Origin: Candidatus Dormiibacterota bacterium
GTDB lineage: Bacteria; Chloroflexota; Dormibacteria; Dormibacterales; Dormibacteraceae
Direction of reading: 5' to 3'
Assembly (NCBI GenBank): GCA_003169845.1
Contig: PNAG01000005.1
Span: 32,491 to 96,490, forward strand
Length of the DNA: 64,000 bases
Below are positions 14,152 to 25,763 of the stretch, piece by piece. The translations under genes and the position numbers were made by a program. Under the pieces are notes generated by a model. It searched no databases. It saw only the letters and a program-made list of their open reading frames with translations, and was not told the origin of the DNA. Within the stretch, counting starts at the first letter, position 1. Each line of letters starts with the position of its first letter.

Positions 14152-14426
14152 GTGTTTGGAGGTTCCCTCAGTAGGACTCGTGCTTTCTGGAAGTCTTCGG
14201 CGGTGATCTCCCCGGCCGCAAAGCGCCGCGAGAGGATCTCGAGCGGAGTCTCAGGCGTCGCGACGGCCGTGGCAGGGAACACCTGACGTCCGGACGTGGG
14301 TCCGGCCAGCGCCCTGATCAACCAAAAGACGAGAAGCACAAGGCCCGCCAGGAACAGCAATCCCGCGAGCCCACTGAGGAGGCCGAACGGAAAGAAACCC
14401 ATCGGACCTTGATAACCGCGCATCAA
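14148..14426 (-). CDS. SHOCT-domain membrane protein
   Basis: 92 residues. One membrane span (about 10-40, LLSGLAGLLFLAGLVLLVFW) is followed by a linker and a C-terminal SHOCT motif, PLEILSRRFAAGEITAEDFQKARVLL, a short helical hairpin common at the ends of membrane proteins and involved in oligomerisation or quality control. The upstream AGGAGGT-like site (CACCTCCT on the plus strand near 14430) supports ATG 14426. Coupled to the Gly-rich exported protein. Confidence 0.8.
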   Translation of the reverse strand: MMRGYQGPMGFFPFGLLSGLAGLLFLAGLVLLVFWLIRALAGPTSGRQVFPATAVATPETPLEILSRRFAAGEITAEDFQKARVLLREPPNT

Positions 14427-14536
14427 ATCGAGAGCACCTCCTGTTTACCTGAGCGGCCGGCGAAAGAAGTCATGCGTCCACACTCGACCCCGTGCCTTGG
14501 GGCGGACTCAAATTTCGCTGTGAGTTTTGGGGCAGG

Positions 14537-14563
14537 GAGACTCGTTACTTGCGAGCGAGTCTC
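14537..14563. repeat. Inverted repeat in divergent control region
   Basis: GAGACTCG (14537-14544) and CGAGTCTC (14556-14563) are perfect 8-bp arms with an 11-base spacer. They lie between the divergent SHOCT and SIMPL genes, so this may be an operator, although a leader hairpin is equally possible. Confidence 0.5.
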
Positions 14564-14593
14564 GTCGTTGGCGTCACGAGGAGATTGCCAACC

Positions 14594-15343
14594 ATGACTT
14601 CATCGATCCGCCTTGTTCTCGTGTCGGTCGCCGGCGCATCGCTGGTGGCTCTCGTGGTCGCCGTCGCGGTCGTGGCGGCCGGCCGGGCACCGGTTTTCAT
14701 CACGTCACCCACGGCGGCGTCCACCACCACTTCGTTCGAAACAGGCGTGTTCACCACCGGTGATGCCAGCGTTTCGAAGAAGCCCGACACCGCATTCTTG
14801 TCCGCCGGCGTGGAGTCGCAGCAGTCCACCGCGGCCGGCGCCCAAAGCGACCTCGCCGGAAAGGCGGCCAAGCTCATCGCGCGGGTCAAGGCTCTGGGAG
14901 TCGCGGACAAAGACCTCAACACTGAGGGTTATTCGGTGAGCCCCACGTACGCGCCCGGCGGCCAGACCGTCAGCGGCTACCGCGCGTCGGAGCAGCTGCA
15001 GGTCACCTGGCACGACGTCAACACCGTGGGCAAAGCACTGGACGCCATCGTCCAGGAAGGCGGGGCTACGAATGTAGGTGCTAGCTTCGGCCTCGCGGAT
15101 CCGAAAGCCGCCCAGGCAGAGGCGCGGACGCTCGCGATCGCTGACGCCCGGTCACGCGCGCAGGCGATGGCCTCGGCGGCCGGCATCAGGCTCGGACAGG
15201 TGATTCGGGTCAGCGACCTCGCATCGTCGGGCCTTCCCTCTGCGCGTTTCGAGCTCGGAGCGGCTGCCCCGTCGGCGACTCAGCTGCCGCTCGGGGAGCT
15301 CAACGTGGCTGTCACCGTCGAAGTGGACTTCGCCATCGCTTAG
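14594..15343 (+). CDS. SIMPL (DUF541) domain exported protein
   Basis: 249 residues. Membrane anchor or signal at about 7-35 (LVLVSVAGASLVALVVAVAV). The SIMPL domain follows: VFTTGDASVSKKPDTAFLSAGVE, the AxxxL-rich helix region, VADKDLNTEGYSVSPTYAPG, VSGYRASEQLQVTW and EARTLAIADARSRAQAMA. SIMPL proteins (BP26/OMP28 type) are periplasmic or surface proteins linked to oxidative and thermal stress. The start chosen is ATG 14594 with GAGGAG ten bases upstream; the frame is open further upstream but crosses the inverted repeat and is not protein-like. Confidence 0.85.
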   Translation: MTSSIRLVLVSVAGASLVALVVAVAVVAAGRAPVFITSPTAASTTTSFETGVFTTGDASVSKKPDTAFLSAGVESQQSTAAGAQSDLAGKAAKLIARVKALGVADKDLNTEGYSVSPTYAPGGQTVSGYRASEQLQVTWHDVNTVGKALDAIVQEGGATNVGASFGLADPKAAQAEARTLAIADARSRAQAMASAAGIRLGQVIRVSDLASSGLPSARFELGAAAPSATQLPLGELNVAVTVEVDFAIA

Positions 15344-15482
15344 AGAGCGGTGAAGAGGGTGATGAACCCACTCGCGATGAGGCAATGGGGCGGAAATTCG
15401 AGGTCCTGTGTCATCGTTCGCTCGAGTTCAATTCAACATTGCGAAGACCGGTTTTGTCGCCAGTGACTTATCGTCGCGGGTG

Positions 15483-16154
15483 ATGATCAAGGTCTATCCG
15501 GATCGGCGGTGGCCGGCTTTCCTGCGCGTGCTGGCGGACACGGTGACGGTCGGCTGGACGATCGTATGGGCGTATCTCGGCTTCTTGATCTACCAGACGA
15601 TCATGGGCCTGGAGGCGATCGCAGACGGGATCACCAACACCGGGGCGACCTTCAACGGCTGGATCGCGTCGTTCCGGCATGCCGTGCCGGGCGGAATCCC
15701 GCTGCTGACCCAGTTCCTGCTCAACACCGCTGACGCGCTCAAGAAGTATTCGGGGGATCCGCTGGTGTCGGCCGGCCAGAACATCCACCAGGCGATCTTT
15801 CAGACCGCGATCGTGCTCGCCCTGCTGGTCGCGGTGCCGCCGATCCTGCTGGTTCTGCTGCCCTACGCCGGGTGGCGATGGCGGGACATGCGGGAGACGG
15901 GGGCGGCGCTGGCGTTTGTCCGGATCGCTTCCATCACGGGGCGGGCTGAGCAGGCGCGCGCGGTGCTTGCCTATCGGGCCGTTTCAACATTGAGCTTCCG
16001 CCAGCTGATGTCGGCAAGCGCGGACCCGGTTGGCGACATCGCCGAGCGGCGCTACGACCGGCTGGCGGACGCGATGATCAAGCGGGCGGGGTTGGACCCG
16101 ACGCGGCTGGCGCCGCACGACTTGCCGGAGCTGCCGCCGCATCGGGGCCGGTAG
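15483..16154 (+). CDS. Membrane protein of unknown function
   Basis: 223 residues beginning MIKVYPDRRWPAFLRVLADT. Two main membrane helices are seen, about 15-40 (VTVGWTIVWAYLGFLIYQTI) and 120-145 (QTAIVLALLVAVPPILLVLL), separated by an external stretch. A cytoplasmic tail contains ERRYDRLADAMIKRAGLDP. The pattern resembles an uncharacterised actinobacterial family. A GTG at 15408 would add 25 residues, but the DRRW start fits the family better. Confidence 0.65.
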   Translation: MIKVYPDRRWPAFLRVLADTVTVGWTIVWAYLGFLIYQTIMGLEAIADGITNTGATFNGWIASFRHAVPGGIPLLTQFLLNTADALKKYSGDPLVSAGQNIHQAIFQTAIVLALLVAVPPILLVLLPYAGWRWRDMRETGAALAFVRIASITGRAEQARAVLAYRAVSTLSFRQLMSASADPVGDIAERRYDRLADAMIKRAGLDPTRLAPHDLPELPPHRGR

Positions 16155-16197
16155 TTTCTTGGCGTCAGTGCGCCTCGGCCTCGGTATCGTTGTCGGC

Positions 16198-16413
16198 ATG
16201 TGTCGAAGCATCAAGACCCTGCGCCAGGCCGACGTGGTTGCCACCGACGAGGAGATCCGAGCCGCCGCGCGACAGTTCGTGCGGAAGGTGAGCGGGTTCC
16301 GGGAGCCGTCGAGTCGCCACCAGAAGGCTTTCGAGGGAGCGATCGACGAGATCGCGCTTTCGTCCCAGAGGCTGCTGGAGAGCATCTCGGGGAACCTGGC
16401 CGCGCGGGCTTAA
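16198..16413 (+). CDS. DUF2277 family protein
   Basis: 71 residues: MCRSIKTLRQADVVATDEEI, AAARQFVRKVSGFREPSSRH and FEGAIDEIALSSQRLLESI. This is the full DUF2277 signature (MCRxIKxLR at the very start, ARQ(F/Y)VRKxSGFR...P), a small helical protein of unknown role in actinobacteria and relatives. The ATG at 16198 was chosen because family members begin exactly at MCR; the longer frame from 16159 adds non-conserved residues. Its stop codon lies inside the dispersed repeat at 16410. Confidence 0.85.
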   Translation: MCRSIKTLRQADVVATDEEIRAAARQFVRKVSGFREPSSRHQKAFEGAIDEIALSSQRLLESISGNLAARA

Positions 16414-16491
16414 CAGGCTGGGTTGACCGCCCCCTTACGCTGAGGCTGGTTGGCCGGCGGGGGAGGGACCGGTCAAAAGAAGGGAGGGCCC
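16410..16491 (+). repeat. Dispersed repeat, intergenic copy
   Basis: It begins TTAACAGGCTGGGTTGAC, has a variable middle, then GCCGGC-G-GGGGAGGGA and ends AGAAGGGAGGGCCC. The same ordered blocks occur at 36081-36172, there inside the dnaE2 reading frame. Here the element fills the gap between DUF2277 and the Fpg/Nei gene. Confidence 0.75.
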
Positions 16492-16508
16492 AATACAGGT
16501 ATGCCCTC

Positions 16509-17336
16509 TTACAGCTGGCAGCCTCGGCAGAAGTTCAGCGGCTCCCGGTTGGAACCGAGCTGGCTGATCCGGTGGCCGCAGCGCGGGCAGGTTTTCCCTC
16601 CTTTCATATGCACCGCCATGAAAGACCGGTCCTGCTTCGACTCGTCGTAGTTCGGGTTGGCGAGGATCGCCTCGACCGCACGCTTGAGCACGACCGGGAT
16701 CGCCTCGTACATTGCCTTCTCTTCCGCGGGCTTGAGAGCCGCCCGCCGGCGCAATGGCAGCAGGCGCGCTTCGAACAGGATCTCATCTGAGTACGCATTG
16801 CCGATGCCGGCCAGGAACTCCTGGTTCCGAAGCAGGTCCTTGAGCTCGTCGCGAAACCGGCGCAGGCGCTTACGGAACACCTCGAGGCCCATCTCAGGGA
16901 CCGAATCCGCCTCCGGACCAAGCTCCCGCCATCCCGGCACCTCCCGGTCGCAGTCGCTCACCCAGTAGATGCGGCCCATGTCGCGAAAGTCGAGGTAGCG
17001 CAGCTCCTGCCGCCCTTCGATCCGGATGGTGAAAACCTCGGTCGCCGGGATCGGAGCGTCCCCGGCCACGAGCTGGAAGCGGCCGCCCAGCATTGGGTTT
17101 ATGACCAGCCATCGGGAGGATCCGCCACCGCCCAGCTCAGTGCCGAAAACAAGGTGTTTGCCGCGCTGGACAAGTGAGACGATGCGGCGAGCGGGGAGCT
17201 CGTTGGCGAAATGCTCGACGGGGTATCGAAGCATGTGGGCCTTCTTTGGGTTGACGGTCGCAGCCGTTATCAGCTTGCCCTCAAGGCGAGGAGCAAGACG
17301 GATTCGGAGCGCCTCCAGCTCCGGTAGCTCGGGCAT
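16509..17336 (-). CDS. Fpg/Nei family DNA glycosylase
   Basis: 275 residues from MPELPELEAL, whose Pro2 and Glu3 (after Met removal Pro1-Glu2) are the catalytic nucleophile and acid. VSLVQRGKHLVFGTE holds the conserved Lys, FLAGIGNAYSDEILFEARLLP is the helix-two-turn-helix, and CPRCGHRISQLGSNREPLNF followed by CRGC is the four-Cys zinc finger with an Arg in its hairpin. The enzyme removes oxidised bases (8-oxoG, FaPy or pyrimidines). Frames extend 12 codons upstream, but the MPELPE start is obligatory. Divergent from clpB; an inverted repeat CCGCCAC/GTGGCGG (17338-17359) lies between the starts. Confidence 0.9.
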   Translation of the reverse strand: MPELPELEALRIRLAPRLEGKLITAATVNPKKAHMLRYPVEHFANELPARRIVSLVQRGKHLVFGTELGGGGSSRWLVINPMLGGRFQLVAGDAPIPATEVFTIRIEGRQELRYLDFRDMGRIYWVSDCDREVPGWRELGPEADSVPEMGLEVFRKRLRRFRDELKDLLRNQEFLAGIGNAYSDEILFEARLLPLRRRAALKPAEEKAMYEAIPVVLKRAVEAILANPNYDESKQDRSFMAVHMKGGKTCPRCGHRISQLGSNREPLNFCRGCQL

Positions 17337-17393
17337 GCCGCCACGATACGGGGTGGCGGTTTGGCGTTCCAAGTGGGGGGGTAATTTTCAACT

Positions 17394-20000
<2,607 letters not shown>

Positions 20001-20004
20001 CCCG

Positions 20005-21486
20005 TTACTTGCAAACCGTGCCGGCGGCCGGAAGCGAGAGGTCGATCAGGTAGGCGTCGATCAGCTGCTTCGCGCAGCTGCTTTTGTCGTACGACACGTG
20101 ACCATTGCCATCGCGCGTGAGAAGGACTGACCCGACGATCTGCTGGTTCGCGGCCTGCGCCCACGAGTAAGGAGTGGCGGGGTCGCCGGTGCCGCCTACG
20201 AGCAGGATCGGTGGAGCCCCGTCGGCGGTGAGCGGGCCTACGACGCCGACCGGTTTGACCGGCCAGTAGGCGCACACGAGGTTCGAGTACTGGAACGCAG
20301 GTCCGAACAGAGGTGATGCGGCCGCGAACTTGGGGCCAAGCGCGTCGTAGGCGGCGACGTCGGTGGGCACGGGCCGGTCGTCGCAGTTGACCGCGACGTT
20401 GGCATCGGTCTGGTTGTCATAGGTGCCATCTGCGTTGCGACCGAGATAGAGGTCCGAGAAGCGCAGGAGGAGGGTGCCGTCGCCGCGATCGGCCTGCGTG
20501 AGCGCCTGGTCGAGGTAGGACCAGGTGCTCGGGTCGTAGAGCGGTGTGAGCACGCCGATGACCGCGAGCGCGCGCGTCAGCGAGCGGCCGCCGACCGTCA
20601 TGGGTGTCGAATCCAACCGGGTCATCAGGTTCATCAACTTGGTCCCGGGGTCGCCTGACTGCGCGTAGCCACACGGTGTCGAGGCAGCTTTCCGTGCTCG
20701 GCAGTCCGCGAGGAACGCCTGCAGGTTCTGCTCGAAACCGACCAGCTGCGCATATAGGAGATCGTTGGGCGAGAGCGTCGGATCGATCACGCCATCCAGC
20801 GCCAGCGCCCGGACGTGAGTCGGAAACAGGTGGGCGTAATTCTCACCGAGGAACGTTCCGTATGAGAACCCGAGGTAAGTGAGCTTCTGGTCACCGAGGG
20901 CGGCGCGGATCACGTCCATGTCGCGCGCAGCGCTGATCGTGTCGACGAAGGGGAGGACCTGCCCGCTCATCTGCTTGCATCCCGCGGCGAAGGTCTGGTC
21001 AGCCTGGATGCCTGCCTGTTTCTCCTGCGGATCGTCGAACACGGGGTCGAGCGCGTTGAACACGTCTTCCTGCGGGCCGCTGAGGCAGCGCACCGGCGCG
21101 CTCTGGCCGATGCCGCGCGGGTCGAAGCCGATGAGGTCGAACCGCGTGTTGAGGTTGGCCATCGCCCCGACCTCGCCGCGCAGGAACTGGATTCCGGACG
21201 CGCCGGGGCCGCCTGGGTTCGTCAAAACCGAGCCGATCCGGCGGGTCGGGTCAGTCGCAGGCTTGCGGCTGATCGCGATTCCGATCGTGCCGGAGTCGGG
21301 ATGTGCGTAGTCCAGCGGGGCCTGCACCGTGGCGCACTGGAAGCCACTACCGCAATCTGTCCAGGTGAGATGAGCCGGCGCTGCGGTCGGGGTGGGGCTC
21401 GTTTTTGCGACTGGATTCGAGGTGCGGGTGCAGGCGGCCGCGACAAACGTGACGAGGACCAGGACCATGGCGACACGACTCGTCAC
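20005..21486 (-). CDS. Secreted TAP-like alpha/beta-hydrolase (tripeptidyl aminopeptidase family)
   Basis: 493 residues. The lipoprotein signal VLVTFVAAAC has a lipobox ending in Cys19. The alpha/beta-hydrolase core has TNPGGPGASGIQF (oxyanion region, HGGPG-like), LIGFDPRGIGQSAPVRC, the nucleophile elbow GFSYGTFLGE, and the TAP-like C-terminal domain with PPILLVGGTGDPATP and the final histidine in NGHVSYDKSSC. Members (Streptomyces Tap/SlpD/E type) cleave peptides outside the cell. Cysteines pair in the mature domain (CGSGFQC, CRARKAASTPC). Monocistronic; it ends four bases from the clpB stop. Confidence 0.88.
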   Translation of the reverse strand: MTSRVAMVLVLVTFVAAACTRTSNPVAKTSPTPTAAPAHLTWTDCGSGFQCATVQAPLDYAHPDSGTIGIAISRKPATDPTRRIGSVLTNPGGPGASGIQFLRGEVGAMANLNTRFDLIGFDPRGIGQSAPVRCLSGPQEDVFNALDPVFDDPQEKQAGIQADQTFAAGCKQMSGQVLPFVDTISAARDMDVIRAALGDQKLTYLGFSYGTFLGENYAHLFPTHVRALALDGVIDPTLSPNDLLYAQLVGFEQNLQAFLADCRARKAASTPCGYAQSGDPGTKLMNLMTRLDSTPMTVGGRSLTRALAVIGVLTPLYDPSTWSYLDQALTQADRGDGTLLLRFSDLYLGRNADGTYDNQTDANVAVNCDDRPVPTDVAAYDALGPKFAAASPLFGPAFQYSNLVCAYWPVKPVGVVGPLTADGAPPILLVGGTGDPATPYSWAQAANQQIVGSVLLTRDGNGHVSYDKSSCAKQLIDAYLIDLSLPAAGTVCK

Positions 21487-21564
21487 AAAAGCGAGTCTAC
21501 CGGGTGCCGATTCGTCATCGGGAATCTGAGGGTTTGCTGGGACGCGGAGGGACCTACTCGACGG

Positions 21565-22086
21565 TTAGACGACGAACTTCGCAAAACCGAGATCCGAGAC
21601 ATCCGGGTGAGCCTTGATGGCCTCGAGCAGGGACGCGCCATCGAACTCGCGTACGTCGTACTGACATACGGCCACGGTGGGGGATTGCTTGATGATCGCG
21701 CCAACCTGGCGCTCGAAGATCAGCATCTGGTGCACTGTTTCGAAACTCGTCTTCACACATGCCATGTCGCCGACGATGCGCACGATGGTTGGTCCAACCC
21801 CGGAAAGCGCCGCCCCAATCCGTTCGTCCCAGAAAGCCAGCGCTTGCTCGACTGTGCGACCGGGAGCCGGCGCTGTCGCGAACAGGCCCCGCCGCCGGGC
21901 CAGGGCGAGCTCTTTCTTGACTTCCTTCTCCAGCGCTGCGATGTAGCGGTCGAGAACCTCTCCGGTTGCGATCAGGAAGCACGGCTGCCCGAGCGCGATC
22001 CCGTCGCGGAGGAATGGAACAGCGATGCGAAGCCGACCGGCTTCCGAGCTGAAGTACGTGGCCAGGTGGGCGCCTGCCTGCACCAT
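21565..22086 (-). CDS. MEDS (DcmR-type) sensory domain protein
   Basis: 173 residues from ATG 22086 (MVQAGAHLATYFSSEAGRLR). The sequence matches the MEDS domain: GxHxxxxF at the start, FLRDGIALGQPCFLIATGEVL, and the end VDEFDGASLL-like VCQYDVREFDGASLLEAIKA. MEDS proteins sense small ligands and often pair with a histidine kinase or sigma-factor regulator, but none is adjacent. The frame is open to 22224 with an ATG there, giving 219 residues; the extra part is less protein-like. A partner might lie outside the window. Confidence 0.75.
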   Translation of the reverse strand: MVQAGAHLATYFSSEAGRLRIAVPFLRDGIALGQPCFLIATGEVLDRYIAALEKEVKKELALARRRGLFATAPAPGRTVEQALAFWDERIGAALSGVGPTIVRIVGDMACVKTSFETVHQMLIFERQVGAIIKQSPTVAVCQYDVREFDGASLLEAIKAHPDVSDLGFAKFVV

Positions 22087-22410
22087 GACGTCGGGAAATC
22101 CGACCAGATCCGAGCTCGCACTACCTGCGGGTCCTTGATCCAAAGCCCTACCTCGCGGTGATAGTAGCGCGCAGGCGGCAAATTCGCTGGTAATCCGGAT
22201 GGAGTCGCAGGACAGCCCGTGCATACTGCCGTCGCGGTGAGCGGTGCCAATCCAATTTTGGCCGTGCCACCACTCCTAGGTCCAAACAAGCCGATGCTGG
22301 CCGGTGAGACGACCATATTTGGGTCCTTCTTTCTAGGCACGGCAAAGCGGGATCTTGCTGTGGTGGTCACCCCAGCGCCGGAATGGTGCCTCGTAACGCA
22401 TGCCGTCAAA

Positions 22411-22503
22411 TGGCGGGGAGGAGAGGATTCGAACCTCCGAGGGAGCTTTACACCCCCTACCCGCTTAGCAGGCGGGTGCTTTCGGCCACTCAGCCACCTC
22501 CCC
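22411..22503 (-). tRNA. tRNA-Ser (anticodon GCT)
   Basis: Acceptor GGGGAGG (5' end at 22503) pairs with CCTCCCC; G73 and an encoded CCA end at 22411. The D-arm begins GTGGCTGAG, the anticodon loop contains GCT (CTGCTAAG), a long variable arm follows as in class II tRNAs, and the T-arm has GGTTCGAATCC. It decodes AGC/AGU. Confidence 0.95.
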
Positions 22504-22566
22504 GGGGAGTCAACGCGACGTCGTTCGATTCTATCGGTCGCGACCGCTCTCCATACTTAACGCCCG

Positions 22567-24810
22567 ATGGAGGCTCCAGGAGGACCAGGCGTGCCGCCCA
22601 TGTGGGGTCCTGGCCGAAAAATGGCGTTCGGAGCGGCGCCGGGTCCGAGGAGCAAGCTCTGGTACACGCTCGCCGACGGGTCGCTCAGCGAGGTCTTCTT
22701 TCCGTTTCTTGACCGCGTGGCACTTCACGAGCTCCGCTTCTTCGCCTCCGCCGGAGGTGCGCCACCGGTCGATGACGCGACCGACGGGCAGCACCGCATC
22801 AGCTGGCTGAGCCCCGGAGTCCCTGCCTTCACCGTTGACACCACCCACCACGAATACCGGCTGACCAAGGAGTACTTCTCCGACCCCGAAGAGAACGCCC
22901 TCCTCATCGCGGCCACCTTCACACCCGAGCTCCCTGACGTGCGTCTGTACATGCAGGCGACCGCCCACTGGCAACCAGGGACCGAGGGCAACTTCGGCCA
23001 GGTGCTGGACACGCACCCGCCCGCGCTCCTCATGCGTCAACAGGACGTATGGATCTGCATCGTCGGGCCCTTCAGTCGAGCGACCGCCGGCTACTACCGC
23101 ACCTCCGACGTGCAGATCGACCTGAGCGACGGCGACGGCTATCTCACCAACATCTACGACCGAGCGGGCCCAGGCAACGTGTCCGTCGGGGCCGAGATCG
23201 GCATTCGCGCAGGCTCTTTCCAGATCGCGATCGGTTTCGCCCACACGCGCGCTGACGCGGAAGAGGTCGCGCGGGCCGCTCTCCAGCGAGGGGCCGGCAA
23301 CATTCGCCAGGCATTTGAACGCGCCTGGCGATCGCAGGTCGACATGCCGCAAGCCCTGGCCAAGGTCAGCGGCGACGAAGGGATGCTCGCCCAGGCATCG
23401 CTGACCGTTCTGCGCTGCCTCGAGGACAAGTCGCATGCCGGCGCATTCATCGCGTCCCCATCCGCGCCGTGGGGCGAGACCAACCACGACGGCAATCACG
23501 TGTACCACCTCGTGTGGCCTCGCGATCTCTGCCGTATGGCCACTGCGCTGCTCGACGCCGGAGACAGTGCCGCGGCATTGCGCGCGTTCCGTCACCTGCA
23601 GTCGCGCCAGCGCCCCGATGGCGGCTGGTATCAGAACTGGTTCCTCGACGGGACCCCTCACTGGACGTCGACCGAGCTCGACCAGGTGGCGCTCCCGATT
23701 CTCCTCGCGTGGCGGTTGGGCGTGGCCAATTGCCTCGACCACGACCCGTACCCCGTAATGGTCCGACCCGCCGCGCAGTTCATCATTCGCGAGGGCCCGC
23801 TCACCCAGCTGGACCGTTGGGAAGATCTGGGTGGACTGTCCCCCTCGACCCTCGCCGCCTGCATCGCCGCGCTGATCGTGTCCGCCGAGTTTGCCCACGA
23901 AGCCGGTGAGCACGTGGCCGCGAGCCACCTCCGGGCGGTCGCGGACTACTGGAACGACCGGGTCGAGACGTGGTGCTCGACAGCGGAAGGCCAGTACGTG
24001 CGGCTCGCCGGCGATCCGGACCATCGCCCGACCGAGGGCGCCATTGCGCCCGAGTTCCTCGAGCTTGTCCGATACGGCCTGCGCCGGCCGAAAGACGAGC
24101 GAATCCTCCGCAGCCTTCAGGGAGTCGACACTTCGTTGAAGGTCAGCCTTCCGGCTGGTCCCGGCTGGCGGCGCTATGTCGGGGACAGGTATGGCGAGCA
24201 CGACGACGGATCGCCCTGGGACGGAAGCGGCCGTGGCCGGGCGTGGCCCGTGCTGACAGGTGAGCGCGCTCGGCACTTCTTCTCCATGGGACTTCCGGCC
24301 GCCGAGCTGATCCGAACGCTCGAAGGCTTCGCTGGTCAGGGATTGATGCTTCCCGAACAGGTTTGGGACCAGCCCGACATCCCGGCCCGCCGACTCCAGC
24401 TCGGCCGCCCCAACGGTTCATCGACCCCGCTCGGCTGGGCGCACGCCGAGTACCTCGAGCTGCTGGTCACCATCGCCCTCGCGGGATTCCCGGACATCGT
24501 GATGCCCGCCAGGCGCCGCTACACGGAAGGTTCCGCGCAGGAACCCGCATTCGTGTGGTCGCACAAGCACCAGATCACCCGGATGGTCGCGGGCCGGCGC
24601 CTGCGCGTGCAGCTTCCGCGCCCGGGCGCCGTCCACTATTCGTTCGACGAGTGGCAGACATTCGAGGAGATCGAGGCCACCGACACGACGCTCGGCGTGT
24701 GGGTCGCCGAGATTCCTTCCAACAGGCTTTCGCCCGGGTCAGAGTTTTCCTGGACGGCGCATTACGTGACCGGGTGGGAAGGAAAGAATTTCACGCTGAC
24801 GGTGGACTAG
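22567..24810 (+). CDS. GH15 glucoamylase / glucodextranase-type
   Basis: 747 residues. An N-terminal beta-sandwich (about 1-270, KMAFGAAPGPRSKLWYTLAD) is typical of bacterial GH15, and an (alpha/alpha)6 catalytic barrel follows: HVYHLVWPRDLCRMATALLD, DGGWYQNWFLDGTPHW, TSTELDQVALP with Glu370 as likely general acid, and MLPEQVWDQPD with Glu597 as likely base. A small C-terminal beta domain ends at TLTVD. It releases glucose from alpha-1,4 or alpha-1,6 glucans. No signal peptide, so it is probably intracellular and acts on stored glucan. Separate from the main glycogen cluster at 44-56 kb; convergent with the next gene. Confidence 0.9.
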   Translation: MEAPGGPGVPPMWGPGRKMAFGAAPGPRSKLWYTLADGSLSEVFFPFLDRVALHELRFFASAGGAPPVDDATDGQHRISWLSPGVPAFTVDTTHHEYRLTKEYFSDPEENALLIAATFTPELPDVRLYMQATAHWQPGTEGNFGQVLDTHPPALLMRQQDVWICIVGPFSRATAGYYRTSDVQIDLSDGDGYLTNIYDRAGPGNVSVGAEIGIRAGSFQIAIGFAHTRADAEEVARAALQRGAGNIRQAFERAWRSQVDMPQALAKVSGDEGMLAQASLTVLRCLEDKSHAGAFIASPSAPWGETNHDGNHVYHLVWPRDLCRMATALLDAGDSAAALRAFRHLQSRQRPDGGWYQNWFLDGTPHWTSTELDQVALPILLAWRLGVANCLDHDPYPVMVRPAAQFIIREGPLTQLDRWEDLGGLSPSTLAACIAALIVSAEFAHEAGEHVAASHLRAVADYWNDRVETWCSTAEGQYVRLAGDPDHRPTEGAIAPEFLELVRYGLRRPKDERILRSLQGVDTSLKVSLPAGPGWRRYVGDRYGEHDDGSPWDGSGRGRAWPVLTGERARHFFSMGLPAAELIRTLEGFAGQGLMLPEQVWDQPDIPARRLQLGRPNGSSTPLGWAHAEYLELLVTIALAGFPDIVMPARRRYTEGSAQEPAFVWSHKHQITRMVAGRRLRVQLPRPGAVHYSFDEWQTFEEIEATDTTLGVWVAEIPSNRLSPGSEFSWTAHYVTGWEGKNFTLTVD

Positions 24811-24818
24811 GGCGCGAC

Positions 24819-25706
24819 CTACCTCTCTTCAGGTGGCTCCAGGTCGTCCAGCCGGAGCTCCGTCCCGGCATCTTCATCGAACTGGCTGTGCAGCTCCCCG
24901 CAGTCCGCGCAGCGGTAGTACTCGCCGACGAAGCCCTTGTGCCAGACGGCGTAGCTGACGATGCCTGGCTCTTCGACCAGGATTTCCTGTTCGAGGCGGT
25001 AGATCACCTGCTCCCAACCGCCGACCTCGATGTCGTCGTCGAGCACGACCAGGCAGTAGGGATGTGGCTCGCCCCAAACCACGGTGACCTCGCCCCTCCG
25101 TTCGTCGTCCGAGTTGACGATCGACCAGGCCTCGGCGGCCTGCGCGCGGGTGCTGCGTACCAGCCGCAGCTGGGCCCAGAACCGCTCGGCCGATTCGCGT
25201 TCCGCCTTGTCATGCTCGGCCTGGGCTTCCTGGAAAGCGCTCCACATGCGAAGCAGGTGGTTGCGAAAGCGGTGATAGGTCGACAGGAGTTTCGGCTGCT
25301 GCTTGGGCGAGCCTATGAGCTGCTCGAATGCGTGCTCGAAAGCCGACTCCACCCGTTCCTGTCGGTCCGCAACGTCCGGGGCCCAGGCCTCGTCCTCGGA
25401 GAGCCGCATGCTCTCGTTGAGCACGATCTCGAAGTCGAGCCAGTCGTCGCCGAACTCCGGGACGAACACGCTCTCGACCAGGTCAGCCAGCCGGTGCTCT
25501 TCGAGCAGGGCCGGGGTCACCTTCCCCCGCGCCTCGGGCCAGCCCTTCCAGCCCATCACGTTGTGGATCCAGTAATCGAAGACCGTGACCGCGTACTGGA
25601 GGGCGGCAGGCGAGGTCCAGATGCCTACCGGCCAGGTGCGCTTGCCCGTGCGCACCTTGTTGTAGAGGGCGATCACCTGCTCTTCGTCTAGGTATTCAGT
25701 TTCCAT
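24819..25706 (-). CDS. Conserved hypothetical with terminal CxxC
   Basis: 295 residues, soluble, acidic. Mostly helical in the first two thirds (LLSTYHRFRNHLLRMWSAFQ), then a beta region (EVTVVWGEPHPYCLVVLDDD, GIVSYAVWHKGF) and a final YYRCADCGELHSQF that could bind zinc with other ligands. I do not recognise the family. ATG 25706 is only about five bases downstream of the expected start of transcription from a TATAGT -10 element (25718-25723), so the message may be nearly leaderless. Divergent from the moeB/thiF-like gene. Confidence 0.65.
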   Translation of the reverse strand: METEYLDEEQVIALYNKVRTGKRTWPVGIWTSPAALQYAVTVFDYWIHNVMGWKGWPEARGKVTPALLEEHRLADLVESVFVPEFGDDWLDFEIVLNESMRLSEDEAWAPDVADRQERVESAFEHAFEQLIGSPKQQPKLLSTYHRFRNHLLRMWSAFQEAQAEHDKAERESAERFWAQLRLVRSTRAQAAEAWSIVNSDDERRGEVTVVWGEPHPYCLVVLDDDIEVGGWEQVIYRLEQEILVEEPGIVSYAVWHKGFVGEYYRCADCGELHSQFDEDAGTELRLDDLEPPEER

Positions 25707-25717
25707 CGCGACTCCCC

Positions 25718-25754
25718 ACTATAGGAATAACCGCAACCGCACCCTGGGTATATT
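25718..25754. promoter_or_regulatory. Back-to-back -10 elements for leaderless divergent genes
   Basis: Minus strand: TATAGT at 25723-25718, 12 bases from ATG 25706. Plus strand: TATATT at 25749-25754, 10 bases from ATG 25764. Both spacings put the transcription start at or within a few bases of the start codon, and neither gene has a Shine-Dalgarno. No clear -35 boxes are seen. Confidence 0.45.
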
Positions 25755-25763
25755 GACTTGACG

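Noticed and set aside
17338-17359. Heat-shock operator (CIRCE or HAIR) before clpB
   Set aside because: The inverted repeat CCGCCAC/GTGGCGG matches neither TTAGCACTC-N9-GAGTGCTAA nor CTTGAGT-N7-ACTCAAG.
22219-22560. 113-codon plus-strand ORF across the tRNA-Ser
   Set aside because: It reads through the antisense of a perfect tRNA gene and has no ribosome site.
22531-24276. 581-codon minus-strand ORF opposite the GH15 gene
   Set aside because: Its composition (Arg/Val/Gly/Asp-rich, no domain) is the usual shadow of a GC-rich gene; the plus strand encodes a clear glucoamylase.
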